Shown: one piece after another, positions 18,265-26,247 of the stretch | Position numbering within the stretch: the first letter of the stretch is position 1 | How the letters are laid out: each line of letters starts with the position of its first letter | Origin: Pseudoalteromonas sp. MSK9-3 | GTDB taxonomy: Bacteria; Pseudomonadota; Gammaproteobacteria; Enterobacterales; Alteromonadaceae | NCBI RefSeq assembly: GCF_003590335.1 | Contig: NZ_MIET01000046.1 | Span: 62,001 to 126,000, forward strand | Direction: 5' to 3' | Length of the DNA stretch: 64,000 nucleotides | The notes under the pieces: generated by a model | Seen by the model: only the letters and a program-made list of their open reading frames with translations | Told to the model about the DNA's origin: nothing | The model's database searches: none | Position numbers and translations under genes: made by a program

Positions 18265-18376
18265 CCATTTTTGTTTATTAATTTCTCCTAATTCTGTTTC
18301 CTACCTACGCTATATTCATTGTAATTGCCTATTTTTACGCTATCTTTCTTAAGGGACAAACAACGAAGCCTCATGA

Positions 18377-19090
18377 ATGTATATCGGATTTTTACTGCTA
18401 CTGAGTGTATTTTCTAGCAGCGCTTTTGCCAGCAAGCTGAATATTGTGACGGAAGACTTCCCACTGTTTCAGTATTATGAGCAAGGTGAGCTGGTGGGCT
18501 CTGCTGTTAATAAAGTCAAAGCCGTGTTGTTACGCGCTAATATCAATTATACATTGGGTGTCAATCGATGGTCGGTTTCCTATATTGCTGCTTTGCGAGA
18601 CTCGAATACCTGTATTTTTTCAATGGGGCGTTCTAAAACCCGAGAGCCTTTGTTTACCTGGGTGTTTCCGATAGCCCATTTTACCACGTCATTTTACGGG
18701 CTAAAATCGGAGCACATAGATGTAAGCTCACTTAGTGATGCGAAAAACTATAAAACAGGGGTGATAAGAAATAACTACAGCCATCAGTATTTGCGAGCGA
18801 GAGGGTTTTCTGAGGAAGAGCACTTAGTGATGCTTTCAAACTTTGATAGGGTATTTGAATTGTTAGAAACTCGCAAAGGTCTGCTAGACTTAGTGATACT
18901 AAGCGATGCACAGTTTGCTTTTCGAGCATTAAAAGATCCTTTTACCAAACAACTCAAAAAAGTGTTTACGCTAAAAAATCAGGGTGCTCAACTATACTTT
19001 GCATGTAATAAGCTGGTAGAAAAAGACACCATAGATAAAATCAGCAATGCGTATAAAGCACTGCTGAATGAGTCGTCACTTTTTGATTGA
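18377..19090 (+). CDS. Solitary periplasmic substrate-binding protein (family 3-like)
   Basis: A 237-residue exported protein. A signal peptide (about 1-18, ending SAFA) is followed by the two-lobe pattern of family 3 solute-binding proteins: KLNIVTEDFPLFQY at the mature N-terminus, FSMGRSKTREPLFTW in lobe 1, then TGVIRNNYSHQYL and DLVILSDAQFAF in lobe 2. No permease or ATPase gene is nearby. Short stand-alone proteins of this kind are common in Alteromonadales, and many have unknown roles, in sensing or stress. Its last 15 bases overlap the tail of the convergent VF530-family gene. Confidence 0.82.
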   Translation: MYIGFLLLLSVFSSSAFASKLNIVTEDFPLFQYYEQGELVGSAVNKVKAVLLRANINYTLGVNRWSVSYIAALRDSNTCIFSMGRSKTREPLFTWVFPIAHFTTSFYGLKSEHIDVSSLSDAKNYKTGVIRNNYSHQYLRARGFSEEEHLVMLSNFDRVFELLETRKGLLDLVILSDAQFAFRALKDPFTKQLKKVFTLKNQGAQLYFACNKLVEKDTIDKISNAYKALLNESSLFD

Positions 19091-19321
19091 AGGCCAAACA
19101 AAACTGTGGAATGTATCTAGATATAACTGCTCTACTTTTTCACGCGCCCAAGGGGTTTTTCTTAAAAACTTTAGGCTCGATTTTATACTTGGATCATGTG
19201 TAAAACATCGAATATCAACAACTTCTCCCATTGCTTTCCAGCCTAAATGATCCTCTAGCTTGATTAAAATATCCTCTAGTTTAATACCGTGAAGTGGATT
19301 TTTTGGCTGCTCTTGACTCAT
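19076..19321 (-). CDS. VF530 family (DUF2132) small DNA-binding-type protein
   Basis: An 81-residue protein of the VF530/DUF2132 family. NPLHGIKLEDIL, DIRCFTHDPSIKSSLKFL and RKTPWAREKVE are the family's conserved blocks, covering almost the whole protein. A Vibrio fischeri member has a solved structure and is described as a DNA-binding-like fold; the cellular role is unknown. ATG 19321 is chosen because AGGG sits 7 bases upstream; an in-frame ATG at 19336 would add five residues and break that spacing. The gene overlaps the end of the periplasmic binding protein gene by 15 bases. Confidence 0.85.
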   Translation of the reverse strand: MSQEQPKNPLHGIKLEDILIKLEDHLGWKAMGEVVDIRCFTHDPSIKSSLKFLRKTPWAREKVEQLYLDTFHSFVWPSIKK

Positions 19322-19346
19322 GATGTACCCTAACATTCTAAATCGC

Positions 19347-19634
19347 TTATTTTACGCGTATAGTGCGTTCAGGGTCCAGTTTTATTGGTACACCTGACGC
19401 ATTGGCTTTGACCCACACCAATGAATGACTATTTTTTCTAGGGTGTTTTTTAGCACATGCAAATAACATATCGAACTGTTTTATGAGAGATCCTTCACTG
19501 TATTGCTGACCTTGGTACCAACATACATTCATTGGTTGGTCTATAAACACAGACTTTTCATGATTGGTATCAAGTGCAAGGAGCTCTGGTGCAGTTAGCA
19601 TGACTGCAAAGGCGGTTAAAGTTAAATTTCTCAT
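19347..19634 (-). CDS. DUF1496 family exported small protein
   Basis: A 95-residue protein with a signal peptide (about 1-20) followed by a short mature domain. NVCWYQGQQYSEGSLIK and MLFACAKK place a cysteine pair in the pattern of DUF1496 (YnjH-like) periplasmic proteins. The ATG at 19634 is chosen over the longer frame from 19718, because GGAG lies 10 bases upstream and the signal peptide begins right there. Function is unknown. It lies just downstream of the VF530 gene's promoter side, on the same strand, but the gap suggests separate transcription. Confidence 0.75.
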   Translation of the reverse strand: MRNLTLTAFAVMLTAPELLALDTNHEKSVFIDQPMNVCWYQGQQYSEGSLIKQFDMLFACAKKHPRKNSHSLVWVKANASGVPIKLDPERTIRVK

Positions 19635-19758
19635 GGCATAACTCCGAGATTTGTCTAATCTTACTATGATTGTAGATAAAATCTTAATTGTGTGAGTAAT
19701 ATACAAACGATTAATCACCTTTCATATAAGATTAAAAACAAAATAAGAGGGAATCACA

Positions 19759-19989
19759 ATGGCTTTTGATCAAAACATGATGGCAGAGCTGACTTTATTA
19801 GCAAAGTTTCCAAGAAATAGTATGCACCAAGGTATCAAATTACATAAATCGGCAGAGCCAAGTTTAAAAGATGCGGCTGAGCGATTGTACAATAAAGGGG
19901 TGATTGATAGCCCAGATGGGGGGTACTTAACTGATTTAGGGCTTGATTTAGTTGTGCACCTTGATCAGGTGCACTGTGCATTACAATAA
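19759..19989 (+). CDS. TIGR02647-type conserved small protein
   Basis: A 76-residue soluble protein that matches the short TIGR02647 family seen in Pseudomonas and Alteromonadales: an N-terminal helix (AELTLLAKFP), then GIKLHKSAEPSLKDAAERL, and a wing-like SPDGGYLTDLG. The last part resembles the turn of a winged helix, so nucleic acid binding is possible but unproven. AGAGGG lies 8 bases before ATG 19759. It ends 16 bases from the stop of the convergent maiA gene. Confidence 0.78.
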   Translation: MAFDQNMMAELTLLAKFPRNSMHQGIKLHKSAEPSLKDAAERLYNKGVIDSPDGGYLTDLGLDLVVHLDQVHCALQ

Positions 19990-20005
19990 TGTCTAGTTTA
20001 GGTCA

Positions 20006-20632
20006 CTATTGCGCGTCAGGTTGATTCTCTGGCGCTGCATCTATAAATGCTTGTAAGCTATTACAACGTGCATAAATAGCGGATATTTTTGGATATAGGC
20101 TCATATCGACTTTAAAGCGAAGCGCATTAAAGACTTGAGGTACGAGGCAGATATCGGCAAGGCTCGGCTTATCACCAAAACAGTAATCATGCTCGCCAAG
20201 TGTTGCTTCTAAACTGCTAAAGCCTTCGATGATCCAATGACGATACCAAGTGTTTTTTTGTTCATCTGTTGCCGCAAGCTCACCACTTAAATATTTCAAT
20301 ACACGTAAATTATCAATTGGGTGTATATCACTGGCAATAGCATAACAGAAGCTACGGACTTGGGCCTTTTCCCAACTATTGCTTGGTAGTAGTGGGGTGT
20401 CAGGGTGGGTTTCTTCAAGCCACTCTAATATTGCTAGAGACTGTGCCAGTACACCTTGGGTTGTTTCTAACGCTGGTAACAAGCCTTGTGGATTTTTATC
20501 TGTATAAGGGGTTGCTTGCTGCTCAGATTTTAACAGATTGACCGCCGCGAGTTCATGAGGGATATTTTTTAGGTTGAGTGCAATTCGTACGCGGTATGCC
20601 GCCGAAGAGCGAAAATAAGTATAGAGTTTCAT
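20006..20632 (-). CDS. maiA: Maleylacetoacetate isomerase (GST superfamily)
   Basis: A 208-residue zeta-class glutathione transferase homologue that isomerises maleylacetoacetate to fumarylacetoacetate in tyrosine/homogentisate breakdown. The N-terminal motif YFRSSAAYRVRIALNLK carries the SSxxxR glutathione-activating serine, followed by NPQGLLPALE and QSLAILEWLEE in the glutathione site. AAGGA lies 6 bases before the start. It follows hmgA on the same strand with a 65-base gap holding a 20-base palindrome. The next pathway enzyme, fumarylacetoacetase, is not in this window. Confidence 0.93.
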   Translation of the reverse strand: MKLYTYFRSSAAYRVRIALNLKNIPHELAAVNLLKSEQQATPYTDKNPQGLLPALETTQGVLAQSLAILEWLEETHPDTPLLPSNSWEKAQVRSFCYAIASDIHPIDNLRVLKYLSGELAATDEQKNTWYRHWIIEGFSSLEATLGEHDYCFGDKPSLADICLVPQVFNALRFKVDMSLYPKISAIYARCNSLQAFIDAAPENQPDAQ

Positions 20633-20652
20633 AGGTGTCCTTAGTCACGACA

Positions 20653-20672
20653 AGGCACGATTAATCGTGCCT
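20653..20672. repeat. 20-base perfect palindrome between hmgA and maiA
   Basis: AGGCACGATT followed directly by AATCGTGCCT gives a perfect palindrome ending 20 bases upstream of the maiA start. No T-run follows on the minus strand. It may be an mRNA stem, a partial terminator or a regulator site setting maiA relative to hmgA. Confidence 0.5.
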
Positions 20673-20697
20673 ATTTTAGTATTAGTGTAGTGGTAGC

Positions 20698-21993
20698 TTA
20701 TTCGCCCTTGTAGTACTTTTTAATGTTCTTCCAACAGTGTGCATAATTAGGCTGACGTTCTTTACCTTCAAGGGCATACTTGGTCGGTGAGATCACATAT
20801 TTCGATTCAAACATAAACGCAAGGGTATTGTCATAGCGCTGTGGTGCAAGTTCAGCATTTGACGCTTTTTCAAATACATCAGCCTCAGGGCCATGAGGTG
20901 ACATGCAATTATGCAAGCTCATACCTCCAGGTACGAAACCATGCTCTTTTGCGTCATAAACCCCCTCAATTAGTCCCATAAATTCACTCATAATATTGCG
21001 GTGATAATAGGGTGGGCGGAAAGTGTTTTCTGCAACCATCCAACGGGGAGGAAATATTACAAAATCGACGTTAGCAACACCTTCAGTGCCCGATGGTGAT
21101 GTGAGCACTGTGAAGATAGACGGATCTGGGTGGTCGTAGCTTACGGTGTTTATAACGTTGAAACGTGATAAATCATATTTATAGGGTGCGCTATTTCCTG
21201 TCCAAGCAACCACATCAAATGGCGAGTGGCCAATATCGCAGCGGAATAAGTTACCATTAAATTTAGCGACTAATTCAAAGTCACCTTCTTTATCTTCAAA
21301 AGCAGCAACGGGATACTGAAAGTCTCGCTCGTTGGTGTAACCATTTGCGCCTACAGGGCCACGCTCAGGTAACACCATAGGGTGGCCATAGTTTTCACAA
21401 ATAAAGCCACGTGCCTCATCGTTTAATAACTCAACGCTAAATTTAATGCCGCGTGGAATAACCGCGATTTCACCGGGCTTAATGGTTAACTTGCCGCACT
21501 CAGTGTGTAGCAGTAATTCACCTTGTTGCGGTACGAACAGCATTTCGCCGTCTGCATTGTAGAAGTAACGATCAGTCATGGTTTTATTGATCACGTATAC
21601 ATGAATACCAATGCCTGTTTGACCGTTGGCACTGCCATTCGCTGCCATTGTTACTAAGCCATCAACAAAGTCTGTTTGTTCTTTAGGAATATCTATTGGG
21701 TTCCAACGTAACATCGTTGGAGGAGTCGGTACCTCGGTGATTGGGGCTGAACGCAGCAAGCCATTATCTATGGCTTGATAGTCACCTTGTACAACCGAAG
21801 GGCGAATACGATAAAACCAGTTGCGACGGTTCTCAGCACGGGGGGCTGTGAACGCAGTGGTATTATATTGTTCAGCGTATAGGTCGTATTTTATTTTTTG
21901 TGGTGAAAACTGACCAATAGGCAATGCGCCCGGCAAGGCTTCTGATTCAAACTGGTTTCCGAAACCAGTTAAGTATTGATACTCATGACTCAT
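20698..21993 (-). CDS. hmgA: Homogentisate 1,2-dioxygenase
   Basis: A 431-residue iron enzyme that opens the ring of homogentisate to maleylacetoacetate in tyrosine and phenylalanine catabolism. YLTGFGNQFESEALPGALP is the diagnostic N-terminus. FPPRWMVAENTFRPPYYHRN and MSLHNCMSPHGPE provide the iron-ligand histidines and glutamate of the family. AGGAG lies 9 bases upstream of ATG 21993. It is transcribed away from a MarR-type regulator, and its promoter contains an 18-base palindrome. Loss of this enzyme causes brown pyomelanin in many marine bacteria. Confidence 0.97.
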   Translation of the reverse strand: MSHEYQYLTGFGNQFESEALPGALPIGQFSPQKIKYDLYAEQYNTTAFTAPRAENRRNWFYRIRPSVVQGDYQAIDNGLLRSAPITEVPTPPTMLRWNPIDIPKEQTDFVDGLVTMAANGSANGQTGIGIHVYVINKTMTDRYFYNADGEMLFVPQQGELLLHTECGKLTIKPGEIAVIPRGIKFSVELLNDEARGFICENYGHPMVLPERGPVGANGYTNERDFQYPVAAFEDKEGDFELVAKFNGNLFRCDIGHSPFDVVAWTGNSAPYKYDLSRFNVINTVSYDHPDPSIFTVLTSPSGTEGVANVDFVIFPPRWMVAENTFRPPYYHRNIMSEFMGLIEGVYDAKEHGFVPGGMSLHNCMSPHGPEADVFEKASNAELAPQRYDNTLAFMFESKYVISPTKYALEGKERQPNYAHCWKNIKKYYKGE

Positions 21994-22020
21994 TCGTTCG
22001 ACTCCTGTAGGTTTTCCTGT

Positions 22021-22049
22021 AAGATACTCTCACGTGAGAGTAATATCAA
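22021..22049 (-). promoter_or_regulatory. hmgA sigma70-type promoter
   Basis: On the minus strand TTGATA (22044-22049) and TATCTT (22021-22026) are separated by exactly 17 bases. The -10 lies about 28 bases upstream of the hmgA start codon. The spacer is almost entirely filled by the palindromic operator. Confidence 0.65.
22025..22042. promoter_or_regulatory. 18-base palindromic operator in hmgA promoter
   Basis: TACTCTCACGTGAGAGTA is a perfect palindrome lying between the -35 and -10 boxes of hmgA, in the divergent gap with the MarR-type gene. A dimeric winged-helix repressor bound here would block RNA polymerase. The adjacent MarR-family protein is the obvious candidate. Confidence 0.65.
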
Positions 22050-22110
22050 GCACCTCACAAAACTAACCTTGTAAATGATTTTGTACGTAAATAGAGAAAA
22101 GGTGGCATAC

Positions 22111-22575
22111 GTGAACAATAAGACATTATTAAATATTAATGAATTTCTGCCTTATCAGCTTGTAGCCTTATCAAGTAAAGTCAGTGAGGACTTTTCTCAC
22201 GTGTATATTGCCCATGGAGGGCTCACTCAAGCTCAGTGGCGGGTGCTGGCGCATGTTGCAAATACACAAGGGCTGGGTAGTACCGCAAAGCAAATTTGTG
22301 AGTTAGCGAATATGGATAAGTCGACGGTATCAAGAGCGATAAAACAACTAGAAGAAAAAGCGCTGATCAGGTTAACACAACATGAGAACGATAAACGTGC
22401 CATGGTAGTGACGGTCACGGATGCTGGATGTGCTTTATATCAAGATATCACGCCCAAGGCACTTGATTGGGAAAGTGAGCTATTGTCATGCTTGCAAGAT
22501 GATGAACAAAAGCAGTTAAAGACACTTATTTCAAAATTGTCGAATTACATTGTCATTAAAAGCTCTTCCGATTAG
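22111..22575 (+). CDS. MarR-family transcriptional regulator (likely of hmgA-maiA)
   Basis: A dimeric winged-helix regulator. TAKQICELANMDKSTVSRAIKQLEEKALI is the recognition helix region (quoted parts: MDKSTVSRAIKQLE), and the wing has HENDKRAMVV. The start is uncertain: GTG 22111 (154 residues) has AAAGG at good spacing, while ATG 22075 would add 12 residues without a ribosome binding site. The gene is divergent from hmgA and an 18-base palindrome lies in the shared gap, so control of homogentisate catabolism is the natural inference. The ligand is unknown; a pathway intermediate would be expected. Confidence 0.88.
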   Translation: MNNKTLLNINEFLPYQLVALSSKVSEDFSHVYIAHGGLTQAQWRVLAHVANTQGLGSTAKQICELANMDKSTVSRAIKQLEEKALIRLTQHENDKRAMVVTVTDAGCALYQDITPKALDWESELLSCLQDDEQKQLKTLISKLSNYIVIKSSSD

Positions 22576-22634
22576 TGCAGAGTTAGTTGGTGTAGATGGG
22601 TTCTTTTTTACTCGGTTGTAGCTGTAAAGTAAGA

Positions 22635-22656
22635 AAGGCCAGCAATTGCTGGCCTT
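22635..22656. terminator. 22-base perfect palindrome between convergent genes
   Basis: A perfect palindrome (AAGGCCAGCAA and its reverse complement, no loop) lies between the MarR gene and the convergent Oar-type gene. A T-rich tract follows on the minus strand only. It probably acts as a terminator hairpin for one or both transcripts. Confidence 0.55.
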
Positions 22657-22710
22657 GAGAGTTTATCTAATTTGCGTGTTAGATACTCTATTCTGTGTAT
22701 TGTTACAAAA

Positions 22711-22739
22711 GTGCACTTAAATAGCGCAGTTAAGTGCAC
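22711..22739 (-). terminator. Terminator after the first Oar-type receptor gene
   Basis: GTGCACTTAA and TTAAGTGCAC form perfect 10-base arms with a 9-base loop, starting 9 bases past the receptor stop codon on the minus strand and followed by TTTTG. Confidence 0.7.
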
Positions 22740-22748
22740 CCATTCATA

Positions 22749-25700
22749 TTAGAACGTGTAACGAATACCAATCTTAGCTTGCCATGCAGATGAGCCTTTA
22801 ACTATTGTAGAGTAGTTACGAACATCTGAACCTTGGTAACGTTGGTCAATGATCAACTTGTTGTTATCATCTAGGCCACCGAAGTCATACAGTTTTTGGT
22901 CTGCATATTGAATTTTCTTTTCAATGCCCCAATCGCTGTTTAACAGGTTAGCGAAGTTTTCAACCATGAAATATATTTCGCCTTTATGCCCTTCATAAAA
23001 TCCAGGGATCTCTTGCTTAAAGCTGACGTCCATAGTTGTAACCCAAGGTTGAGTCCCTGTGTTACGATCTAGCAGTTGGCCACGTTCAGAAATACCGGCT
23101 CTATTTAATAGTGTTTCAAGTTCGCTCCAAGATAGGCCAGATTCATCCCAGTTTACATTAGCATCATCCGCACCAGTAGGGATGTAAGCTAAGTAAGCTG
23201 AAGTACTATTGAAGTCTCTGGTATCACCAAAGTCGCCATCACGGAATGAGCCCATTGTATAGCTAAGAGGTCTGCCTGAGCGACGTTCGAAGAATACGTT
23301 AAACTTAGACGCATAGCCATCGAAGAGCTCAGTCTGATAGCTAATGTTTATTTTTAAGTTATGTTCAACTTCATAGTGACCACGGCTAACCAGATCTACG
23401 TTACGGCTGTGTGTTGTAGCGTGTTTGTAGTTACCATCGGCAGTTGATGCACTACCAGGCGCTACGTCTTCTACATCTTGGTGTGTGTAACTTGCAGAAA
23501 CATACAGGCCGTTGTCCCACTGTTTTGCAATCGCCGTTGAGAAAATAATTGAACGTGCACTTTCGTCAGCATTAGTCATCATGATGTCGTAATTATCTCT
23601 TAGATCACCAGAGTATATTGTGTCATAAATGATGCGACCCGTTGCTGAACGAACGATATCACCATTCTCATCAAGCTTTGGTGAAATTGCTGTATTGTGC
23701 CAAACAGCTTCGTTCTCTTTTCTGTGGTACGCAAGCTCTGCAGTCCACTTAAATCCATCACCTAGTAACGCTGAATCAAAATCATACTCAAAGCCTACTT
23801 GGGCGCGAATACTTGATGGCAATTCAAAATTAGGGTCGGTATAAGCTGTGCTTCCGGCGCCTTGCTCTAATGAGTTAACAATTTGCTCAGGTACTTGTGT
23901 AATATCAACCTGCTCAATCCCAGAGAAGTAATCGTTGATGGCATTTTGTGAGGCCGCAACGTATGTGATCCCATCGTTTTGGAATGGGTTGTTGTACCAA
24001 ATACTTGGAACGCCACCTTGGAATCGACCAATACCACCATTAACTGTTAGTGACTCAGTTGCGTAATACTTAAAGCCAACACGTGGTAGAATAATATCTG
24101 CACCGTCTAAGTTCTCTTGGTTTGTGTAACCATAGGTATTTTGGAATGCAGTATTAAGTGATGGTTTATCGCTCGAAGACAAACGCTCATAGCGTACACC
24201 AGCGGTTAACTCTAAATCATCGGTAGGATAAAACTTATCTTCAACATAAAGCGCTATTTGCTCACGCGTTGCATCGTAGGCCAGGTCATTTGCATTACCC
24301 GTGTATGCATTAGAGTAGTCAAATTGGTAGTTATCACGGTTTAAATGTAGTTTTTTGTTCGCAAAGTCTTCTAAACTACCAAAGTCCCATGAACCTCTGG
24401 AGTTTCTAGCATATAAATTATAAAGGCGCATATCTTTCAACTCTGCACCAAAGTTAATTTCATGCTCACCAAGTAAATAACTCGCATCGAACGTAACAGC
24501 AAGCGTCTGTGTTTCACCTTCATTTTCATGTCGATTGATATCGCGGCCAAATTCAAATGAATCTCCGCGGCCACCGTCAACGTACACTTCGATTGAACCA
24601 AGCTGAGAGTTTGAAATACTGTCATTGGTTACATCTTTATATGAAATACCTAGCTCAGTAGTAAAATCATCAGACCAATCAGAGTAAATCTTGGTGGCAA
24701 AGTTATTGAATTTAGTGACGTACTGATAACGGCTAGATGCCATCTTTACAGAACCACCACCGGTAGCGAAGCCTTTCGTTTCTTCTTCATCTTGCCATTG
24801 ATAAGTGAAATCAGCACGATGCATATCATTGATGTTCCAGCTTAACTTAACAAGCAAGCTGTCACTGGTGTCTTCTGGGTTTCCACCAAAGTTATCGTCT
24901 AGGCCATATACATTATTTAACGTGCCGATAAACTGGTTATAACTGGCTTCACTCACATCGAATTCATGTGATTTACCAGAGCCATCAAATCCATAATCCA
25001 TTTCCATCTCTTGTTTCCAAGAGTTGTAGTTCACAAAATAGAAAAGCTCGTCTTCAATTAGTGCACCACCAGTGCTAAAGCCTAGACGTTTTTCTGTAAC
25101 AATAGGATCGGTACTTGCTGTCTCGTAGATTCTGTGGCCGTCTTCATCTAGTGCAGGCCTGCCATCTTCTTTAACCTCAGAGAGGTTATCTACTTTACCG
25201 CCAAGACTAGGGGTACTTGTTTCGTAGAAACTGGTGAAAGTATATTCATTTGATCCAGATTTAGTTACTGCATTGATGGTACCACCACCAAAATTCCCTT
25301 TTTTTGCAGAAAATGGCGAAGCGTCAACTGAGATCTGTTCAATCGCATCAAGTGCTACTGGTGGTTGTGCCGTAGGGTAGCCACCGAAGCTAAGACCAAA
25401 GTCATCATTCTGGCCAATACCATCAACGGTTAAGCCGTTTGTTCTTGGGTTATTACCCGCAATTGTAAGTTCACCGTTGCCGTTAATACTAGCCAGTGGG
25501 TTTAAACGTGCGATATCTTTAATATCGTTGTTAAAGCTTGGGGTATTTGCAATGGTATCTGCACCGAATACGCTATTTGAACCACCAGCTTGCTGAACTA
25601 GACGATAACCCGTTACTTCAATTTTTTCTACTTTTTGTAGTGGTTGAAGTTGTGAAATTAATCGGTGAGTGTCACCCAGTTCAAGGAAGATGTTATCTAA

Positions 25701-25982
25701 CTCAGTATCTGAGTAAGTATCTGAGTCAAGTACTACGCGGTATGGGCCACCAACGCGCAAGCCTTTTGCAATAAAAGTACCTGAGTCATTAGTCGTAAAT
25801 GTGCTTTTTGTGCCTGTTGGCTCGTGAATAACTGTAACTTTAACGTTTGCAGCGGCGTCACCAATGGGTGTTGTAATTTTACCACGCATTGCTGATGAGG
25901 TATCAGCTGCAAAAGCACTGACTGATACGCCAAGAGCTAATGCTAAAGCGCCGGCCACTTTAGTTAAGCGAACGTTTTTCAT
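22749..25982 (-). CDS. Oar-type TonB-dependent outer-membrane receptor (paralogue 1)
   Basis: A 1077-residue outer-membrane protein. A signal peptide (about 1-25) precedes a carboxypeptidase-regulatory-like/Ig-fold domain (about 28-118), a plug (about 125-245) and a large beta-barrel ending in the aromatic tail IGIRYTF. This matches the Oar subfamily of TonB-dependent transporters, which import peptides or other bulky substrates or act in adhesion; no substrate is fixed by sequence. In the plug, TIAGNNPRTN and GGGTINAVTKSG lack the cysteines found in the neighbouring paralogue. The start shares a 15-base leader with that paralogue. The 265-base gap to it contains a terminator, so it is probably transcribed separately. 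Confidence 0.92.
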   Translation of the reverse strand: MKNVRLTKVAGALALALGVSVSAFAADTSSAMRGKITTPIGDAAANVKVTVIHEPTGTKSTFTTNDSGTFIAKGLRVGGPYRVVLDSDTYSDTELDNIFLELGDTHRLISQLQPLQKVEKIEVTGYRLVQQAGGSNSVFGADTIANTPSFNNDIKDIARLNPLASINGNGELTIAGNNPRTNGLTVDGIGQNDDFGLSFGGYPTAQPPVALDAIEQISVDASPFSAKKGNFGGGTINAVTKSGSNEYTFTSFYETSTPSLGGKVDNLSEVKEDGRPALDEDGHRIYETASTDPIVTEKRLGFSTGGALIEDELFYFVNYNSWKQEMEMDYGFDGSGKSHEFDVSEASYNQFIGTLNNVYGLDDNFGGNPEDTSDSLLVKLSWNINDMHRADFTYQWQDEEETKGFATGGGSVKMASSRYQYVTKFNNFATKIYSDWSDDFTTELGISYKDVTNDSISNSQLGSIEVYVDGGRGDSFEFGRDINRHENEGETQTLAVTFDASYLLGEHEINFGAELKDMRLYNLYARNSRGSWDFGSLEDFANKKLHLNRDNYQFDYSNAYTGNANDLAYDATREQIALYVEDKFYPTDDLELTAGVRYERLSSSDKPSLNTAFQNTYGYTNQENLDGADIILPRVGFKYYATESLTVNGGIGRFQGGVPSIWYNNPFQNDGITYVAASQNAINDYFSGIEQVDITQVPEQIVNSLEQGAGSTAYTDPNFELPSSIRAQVGFEYDFDSALLGDGFKWTAELAYHRKENEAVWHNTAISPKLDENGDIVRSATGRIIYDTIYSGDLRDNYDIMMTNADESARSIIFSTAIAKQWDNGLYVSASYTHQDVEDVAPGSASTADGNYKHATTHSRNVDLVSRGHYEVEHNLKINISYQTELFDGYASKFNVFFERRSGRPLSYTMGSFRDGDFGDTRDFNSTSAYLAYIPTGADDANVNWDESGLSWSELETLLNRAGISERGQLLDRNTGTQPWVTTMDVSFKQEIPGFYEGHKGEIYFMVENFANLLNSDWGIEKKIQYADQKLYDFGGLDDNNKLIIDQRYQGSDVRNYSTIVKGSSAWQAKIGIRYTF

Positions 25983-25984
25983 TG

Positions 25985-25999
25985 TGTTGTTTCCCGTGT
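25985..25999 (-). promoter_or_regulatory. Conserved leader element before Oar paralogue 1
   Basis: On the minus strand ACACGGGAAACAACA precedes the ATG at 25982 by 2 bases. The same 15 bases precede the other Oar gene. It holds the GGGA ribosome binding site and may be conserved for translation control or through gene duplication. Confidence 0.5.
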
Positions 26000-26162
26000 A
26001 AGGTTATTTAAAGTTTCTAATACTGTGTGAATGCTTTATAAAGCTGTAACTTCGAAGCAGTACCAGTTTTTTATAGTCTGTCGCAGTAAAGCAGATGTTT
26101 TTATCTACAACAGGAGTAATAAAGCCCAGTACAGTAATTAACCACTTTTCAATGGTGCATAA

Positions 26163-26200
26163 AATACGGCTAATGCCTTTATAGGTACATTAGCCGTATT
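26163..26200 (-). terminator. Terminator after the second Oar-type receptor gene
   Basis: AATACGGCTAATG (26163-26175) and CATTAGCCGTATT (26188-26200) form perfect 13-base arms with a 12-base loop. On the minus strand it lies about 48 bases after the receptor stop and runs into TTTAT. Confidence 0.7.
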
Positions 26201-26247
26201 ATCTGTACTGAATTTTAAGAGTGAGTCATATCCTTGACTCGAAAAAA

